From positions 1 to 35,626 of the forward strand of contig JAOAHH010000092.1 in assembly GCA_026415325.1 (NCBI GenBank): a stretch of 35,626 nucleotides of DNA. Direction: 5' to 3'. The notes below the pieces were generated by a model. The model saw nothing but the letters and a program-made list of their open reading frames with translations, had not been told where the DNA came from and did not search any database. Source of the stretch: Thermodesulfobacteriota bacterium. GTDB taxonomy: Bacteria; Desulfobacterota; WTBG01; CAIYCZ01; CAIRTM01. Below are positions 32,628-35,626 of this stretch, in pieces (the first letter of the stretch is position 1; each line of letters begins with the position of its first letter). A program made the translations under genes and the position numbers.

Positions 32628-33689
32628 TTATGATGGGGGTGATGGCTGTGCATCATCGAGCAGCACCGACGGGTAATAGCATTTAAAGATGATGCACGGG
32701 CGTTCGTATTCCTTTCGGTACAGCGTGCGCACATAGTGCCGGAATGCCTGCTTTGACGGCCGCTCGTTTTTGAGAAAATCCAGCGCCTGCCGGAAAAATC
32801 GCACATCACGAAGTTTGCGCTCGGTTGTATTGCCGCGGCCGACGATTTTTACGGCGGCAAGCCCCATTTCTTCAAACTCATACAAAGCGCAGGCGCCGCA
32901 CGGTCGCTCATCAATGTGCATCGCCGACCAGAAATGCTGGCGTTCCCATGAGACCTTTTCCTTAAGTATCTGCTCGGCCTCATCGTCACTGTATCCCTTG
33001 ACCGATGCGGTGATGCGGTAGAGCATCATGCATGCATTTTCATAGTCGCGCTTGTTTGTACCGTCAGGCACAAATGCGGCAAGTCCGTGCTGAAATGTGC
33101 AGAGCCCATCAACGTTTGCACAGCGTGAATTGAAGATAAATGCTTCCAGCTCAATGCCGTGCACTTGAGCGGCAATCGCGCCGATTTCCTCAAGCGAGAG
33201 ATGCCGCGGCAGGATCACGCGTACGGCACCCAAATCTTGGTAAAAGCGCACGGTCTCGGCATTGAATGCGGTGCCGGCAGTGCTGATGTGGATATGGATG
33301 CCGGGCGCAAGTTCTTTGATTTTTAACAGAATGCCGATATCGCCTACGATGAAGGCATCAATACCTGTTTGTATAGCCTGCGTAATGTATTCGATAAGGG
33401 CTGGATACTGGGCATTGCTGTAGTAGTGTTCATTGAGGGTAAGGGCTACAGGAACGGCATGCCGATGGGCTATTTTTACGGCAGCGGCAAGATCATCGAA
33501 GGAACGGAAATGGGGCGAGGTATTGATCACCGGATTATCTTCCTGCCTTCGGTTGAGCGACGCAGCAACGCTGTAGCGGCTTCTCCAGGAGTCGGGCAGA
33601 ACGCCACAGTAAAATTCATCGGCACCGGCTAAGATCAGGGGTTCTGTTTCGTCTATTGTATTGAGCGGTGAGAAAATCTTTATTGCCAT
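32628..33689 (-). CDS. U32-family protein (peptidase U32/TrhP-like)
   Basis: ATG 33689 gives a 353-residue protein beginning MAIKIFSPLNTIDETEPLILAGADEFYCG, the usual U32 opening. A TIM-barrel-like region with VALTLNEHYYSN, DAFIVGDIGILL and IHISTAGTAFN follows. The conserved family block appears as ELEAFIFNSRCANVDGLCTFQHG, and two more cysteines lie in ERPCGACALYEF. U32 proteins include collagenase-like enzymes but also Fe-S tRNA or quinone hydroxylation proteins (TrhP, UbiU/V). The four cysteines could bind a 4Fe-4S cluster, so a protease activity should not be assumed. An in-frame ATG 15 codons upstream (33734) is less likely. It is divergent from the secreted-protein gene. Confidence 0.83.
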   Translation of the reverse strand: MAIKIFSPLNTIDETEPLILAGADEFYCGVLPDSWRSRYSVAASLNRRQEDNPVINTSPHFRSFDDLAAAVKIAHRHAVPVALTLNEHYYSNAQYPALIEYITQAIQTGIDAFIVGDIGILLKIKELAPGIHIHISTAGTAFNAETVRFYQDLGAVRVILPRHLSLEEIGAIAAQVHGIELEAFIFNSRCANVDGLCTFQHGLAAFVPDGTNKRDYENACMMLYRITASVKGYSDDEAEQILKEKVSWERQHFWSAMHIDERPCGACALYEFEEMGLAAVKIVGRGNTTERKLRDVRFFRQALDFLKNERPSKQAFRHYVRTLYRKEYERPCIIFKCYYPSVLLDDAQPSPPS

Positions 33690-33840
33690 GAGGGAAGCCC
33701 GTGAAGCAGCCGCCGGACGGTTGCCGCTGCGCATAAAAATTCAAGGTTGTCGATGTTTACGATTTTTTTAGTAGCATAAAATCCACAAGAGGTACAGCGG
33801 AAATCTTTTGTTTTATTTTTGCGCGCTGCTAATAAACCTA

Positions 33841-33869
33841 TTTACAATAAGAGTTTTTTTTTCTATAAA
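33841..33869 (+). promoter_or_regulatory. Sigma70-type promoter of the small secreted protein
   Basis: TTTACA (33841-33846), a 17-base spacer and TATAAA (33864-33869), each one mismatch from consensus. The start would be near 33876, giving a leader of about 27 bases. The block resembles the one at 34546-34574. Confidence 0.8.
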
Positions 33870-33902
33870 TACAACCATGACAACTTTTAGGGGGATTTGG
33901 AC

Positions 33903-34361
33903 ATGAAAACAGAACAACGTTTCAGCATTCTCCTGTCTTTTTTTGTGTTGATTCTGCTCTCGTCTTCGGTTCAGGCACAGCAGATTGGGGACGGACTTGG
34001 ATCGACCTATGACATCATCGTGCTCACGCCCGGACATTCCCGCTCAATATATTATGAGCTCGGTGATACGATATTCAACGGCAGGGTCTTTCAAACAACG
34101 TTTATTGTAACGGCAGGTGCCGGCACCCTGACAATAAGCGTTGCCAATCATTCGACCATTGACCAAGGAGAGCTTATCTTTTCAACCGCAGGGTTTGTTG
34201 GCACAACACCGGTGCTCAATTATGCCTATAGCTCGGCTCCGATTTTTATGGCGATTCCTGTGCCTGATATAAGTGTCGGGATAGTGATGACCGGCATTGT
34301 TGCCGCATTTGGCGAACCTGATTTTCCGGTCACCATGAGCATGACGTTTTCGTTAAATTAA
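33903..34361 (+). CDS. Small exported protein of unknown function
   Basis: I do not recognise a family. The 152-residue product has a clear signal peptide (basic MKTEQR, hydrophobic FSILLSFFVLILLSSS, cleavage after VQA). The mature part of about 128 residues has no cysteine and is rich in Thr, Ile, Val, Gly and Ser, with alternating patterns (FQTTFIVTAGAGTLTISV, PVTMSMTFSLN) that suggest beta strands. It has no membrane anchor. ATG 33903 is preferred to TTG 33897 and follows a GGGGG. It has its own promoter and a perfect terminator, so it is monocistronic. It could be a T2SS substrate or periplasmic protein; that is inference. Confidence 0.75.
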   Translation: MKTEQRFSILLSFFVLILLSSSVQAQQIGDGLGSTYDIIVLTPGHSRSIYYELGDTIFNGRVFQTTFIVTAGAGTLTISVANHSTIDQGELIFSTAGFVGTTPVLNYAYSSAPIFMAIPVPDISVGIVMTGIVAAFGEPDFPVTMSMTFSLN

Positions 34362-34394
34362 TTTGTAACTTACAGCCTGTACATACCCCTTAAT

Positions 34395-34433
34395 GAGAGG
34401 CATTCCGTTCTGCGGCAATGCCTCTCTTTTTAT
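34395..34433 (+). terminator. Intrinsic terminator of the small secreted protein
   Basis: GAGAGGCATT (34395-34404) pairs perfectly with AATGCCTCTC (34417-34426), with an inner CCG/CGG extension and a TTTTTAT tail. It lies 33 bases after the stop codon. Confidence 0.95.
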
Positions 34434-34545
34434 GGGGTTTTAGAGGGAGCCTATGAATAATAAATTAAATTAGCAATCGGTATATTCATTGGATGTTCCT
34501 CATTTGACAAAATGGCTGCTGTAGAAATAACCAGCATGAAACTAT

Positions 34546-34574
34546 TTGACATTATGAAGTTTTTACAGTATATT
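34546..34574 (+). promoter_or_regulatory. Strong sigma70-type promoter before a leader hairpin
   Basis: Perfect TTGACA (34546-34551), a 17-base spacer and TATATT (34569-34574). Transcription from about 34581 would run through a six-codon ORF and the hairpin at 34624-34676 before reaching the NHL gene at 34710. Confidence 0.8.
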
Positions 34575-34603
34575 ATTGATTGGAAAGGCAACTTTGGGGG
34601 TAT

Positions 34604-34624
34604 ATGAATCATAAAAAGTTCTGA
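34604..34624 (+). other. Possible six-codon leader ORF (MNHKKF)
   Basis: ATG AAT CAT AAA AAG TTC TGA starts 3 bases after a GGGGG and stops where the left arm of the hairpin begins. The spacing is short for a Shine-Dalgarno. It could be a leader peptide controlling the hairpin, a decayed gene start, or chance. A similar mini-ORF, MNNKLN, lies at 34453-34473 behind GAGGGAG. The rest of 34434-34545 is AT-rich with no gene visible. Confidence 0.3.
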
Positions 34625-34676
34625 TAAAAGCAAACCCGCCTTCGGTAGTGTACCCGCAGGCGGTTTTTGCTTTTAT
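34624..34676 (+). terminator. Long terminator-like hairpin in the leader of the NHL gene
   Basis: Arms 34624-34641 (ATAAAAGCAAACCCGCCT) and 34658-34676 (AGGCGGTTTTTGCTTTTAT) pair almost completely, with an inner GGTA-GTG-TACC stem. A GC core flanked by A- and T-rich arms makes it look like a bidirectional intrinsic terminator. It lies after a strong promoter and 33 bases before the start of the NHL gene, so it may act as an attenuator or end a short RNA of about 90 bases. Confidence 0.8.
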
Positions 34677-34709
34677 GGGAGATCGAAACTACATAAGGAA
34701 GGAGTGGCC

Positions 34710-35626
34710 ATGAGAAAGACATTTTTTGTGGTTTCTTTTGTGTTTGTTTTTCTGTGTGCCTGCTATGCGGGGGCGCAGGCCAATCTTGTTGAAACCTACG
34801 AACTTGTTGACACATGGACAGGTTATGAAGGCATTGTAAATTTCGGCACTATCGGCGCGTTTGCTGTTGACGGTGACACTCTTCTTGCCTCGATAAAATA
34901 CAAAGGTAGCAATCGCGTTTACCGTTTTTCACCTGATGGTGATGTGCTCCACTATTTTGATACAGGGACAGTTCTGGCTCAAGGCATAGCGGTTGACGCT
35001 TCAGGAAATATCTACTGCTCGTTTGAGAATCACCGCATACGGAAATATACCTCTGAAGGAAAATACCTCTGGGGTATTGGCACGGACGGCATCCGAGCAG
35101 GTGAATTCAAAAATCCCAATGGCATTTTGGTCCATCCCAACGGCTATATATATGTGGTTGATACCGGCAACCTGCGCATTCAAAAGTTCACCGCTAATGG
35201 AAAATTTGTTACTCAGTTTGGCTACGATCAATTCAGCGGATTCGAGGATTATGAATGTGAACCCCACTCGATCGCAGTGGGAACAGACGGGAACCTATAT
35301 GTTGGAACTTGCGATAACGGTATTTATATTTTTTCTGCTGATGGAAGCTATCTCGACAAAATTTACCAAAACCCGTCATGCAACGGCTCATCGTATAGTA
35401 TTTATAGCATATCATTAGCCATTGATGCTAATAACAATCTGTTTGTGCCTGTAGAGTGGTATATAAATTCAGGGTATAAATCCGGCATTTTGAATTTAAG
35501 TTCTGGCGGCGCCTGTAACCTTATCGAAGGAACTGAAATGTCTGGTGGTGCAGAATCTATCAAGGCTTTAGCTGTGCGGGCAATTAGTCAGACCTCGCAA
35601 GAGCTTTTTGTAGCAGTGCAGGCAGA
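34710..35626 (+). CDS. Exported NHL-repeat beta-propeller protein, 3' truncated
   Basis: The frame is open from ATG 34710 to the right edge (305 codons), so the C-terminus is missing. AAGGAAGGAG precedes the start. A signal sequence (MRKTFFVVSFVFVFLCACYAGAQA) leads to cleavage after AQA; LCAC might alternatively serve as a lipobox. The rest consists of NHL-type repeats with the recurring pattern G-I-A-V-D-x-x-G-N-I-Y and I-x-K-[FY]-[TS]-x-x-G-K: GIAVDASGNIYCSFENHRI, GILVHPNGYIYVVDTGNLRI, SIAVGTDGNLYVGTCDNGI. These form a six- or seven-bladed propeller used for binding. The ligand is unknown. Expression probably depends on read-through of the hairpin just upstream. Confidence 0.85.
   Translation, partial: MRKTFFVVSFVFVFLCACYAGAQANLVETYELVDTWTGYEGIVNFGTIGAFAVDGDTLLASIKYKGSNRVYRFSPDGDVLHYFDTGTVLAQGIAVDASGNIYCSFENHRIRKYTSEGKYLWGIGTDGIRAGEFKNPNGILVHPNGYIYVVDTGNLRIQKFTANGKFVTQFGYDQFSGFEDYECEPHSIAVGTDGNLYVGTCDNGIYIFSADGSYLDKIYQNPSCNGSSYSIYSISLAIDANNNLFVPVEWYINSGYKSGILNLSSGGACNLIEGTEMSGGAESIKALAVRAISQTSQELFVAVQA

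Noticed and set aside
1-35626. CRISPR arrays, insertion sequences, integrases or rRNA
   Set aside because: No regularly spaced direct repeats, transposase or integrase motifs, or rRNA-like segments were seen on either strand.

Overview
The window looks like a chromosomal segment of an anaerobic, diderm (Gram-negative type) bacterium. Outer membrane: a TonB-dependent receptor and a complete-looking run of type II secretion (T2SS) genes including a secretin. Anaerobic life: HydG and HydE, the radical-SAM maturases of [FeFe]-hydrogenase, three further radical-SAM proteins (QueE, a PflX-like protein, a YhcC-like protein) and a U32-family protein. I cannot fix the phylum from sequence alone; an uncultured diderm lineage or a deltaproteobacterium-like organism would both fit. 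I see no integrase, transposase, CRISPR array or rRNA.

Layout. 2-1804 (+) is the 3' part of a multi-pass membrane protein cut by the window edge. 1817-4056 (-) carries queE, a DUF362 gene and an HU-family gene with its own terminator. 4180-7930 (+) starts at a clear sigma70-type promoter and holds a phosphofructokinase followed by hydG and hydE, linking sugar breakdown to hydrogen metabolism. 7964-8848 (-) is an alpha/beta hydrolase with its own promoter. 9025-15459 (+) is a tight five-gene unit: periplasmic binding protein, sensor kinase, sigma54-dependent response regulator, TonB-dependent receptor and a stand-alone E2-type acyltransferase domain. No ABC permease or ATPase is present, so this looks like a signal-controlled outer-membrane uptake or sensing system.

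15496-33689 (-) is one long co-directional block. Read in transcription order it is: U32-family protein, MBL-fold hydrolase, PflX-like radical SAM, YhcC-like radical SAM, tRNA-Leu(CAA), mutL, then gspE-F-G-H-I-J-K-L-M-D and a membrane glycosyltransferase-like gene. The gsp genes overlap or nearly touch, and gspI uses a TTG start set by a strong Shine-Dalgarno. gspC and the prepilin peptidase gene are absent here.

33735-35626 (+) is an AT-richer, sparsely coding end. It holds a small secreted protein with its own promoter and terminator, then an exported NHL-repeat protein cut by the right edge. The two genes are preceded by similar promoter-leader segments. The second leader contains a six-codon ORF running into a strong terminator-like hairpin, suggesting attenuation or a short RNA. 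With the five-gene signalling and uptake unit, this is the most unusual part of the window.
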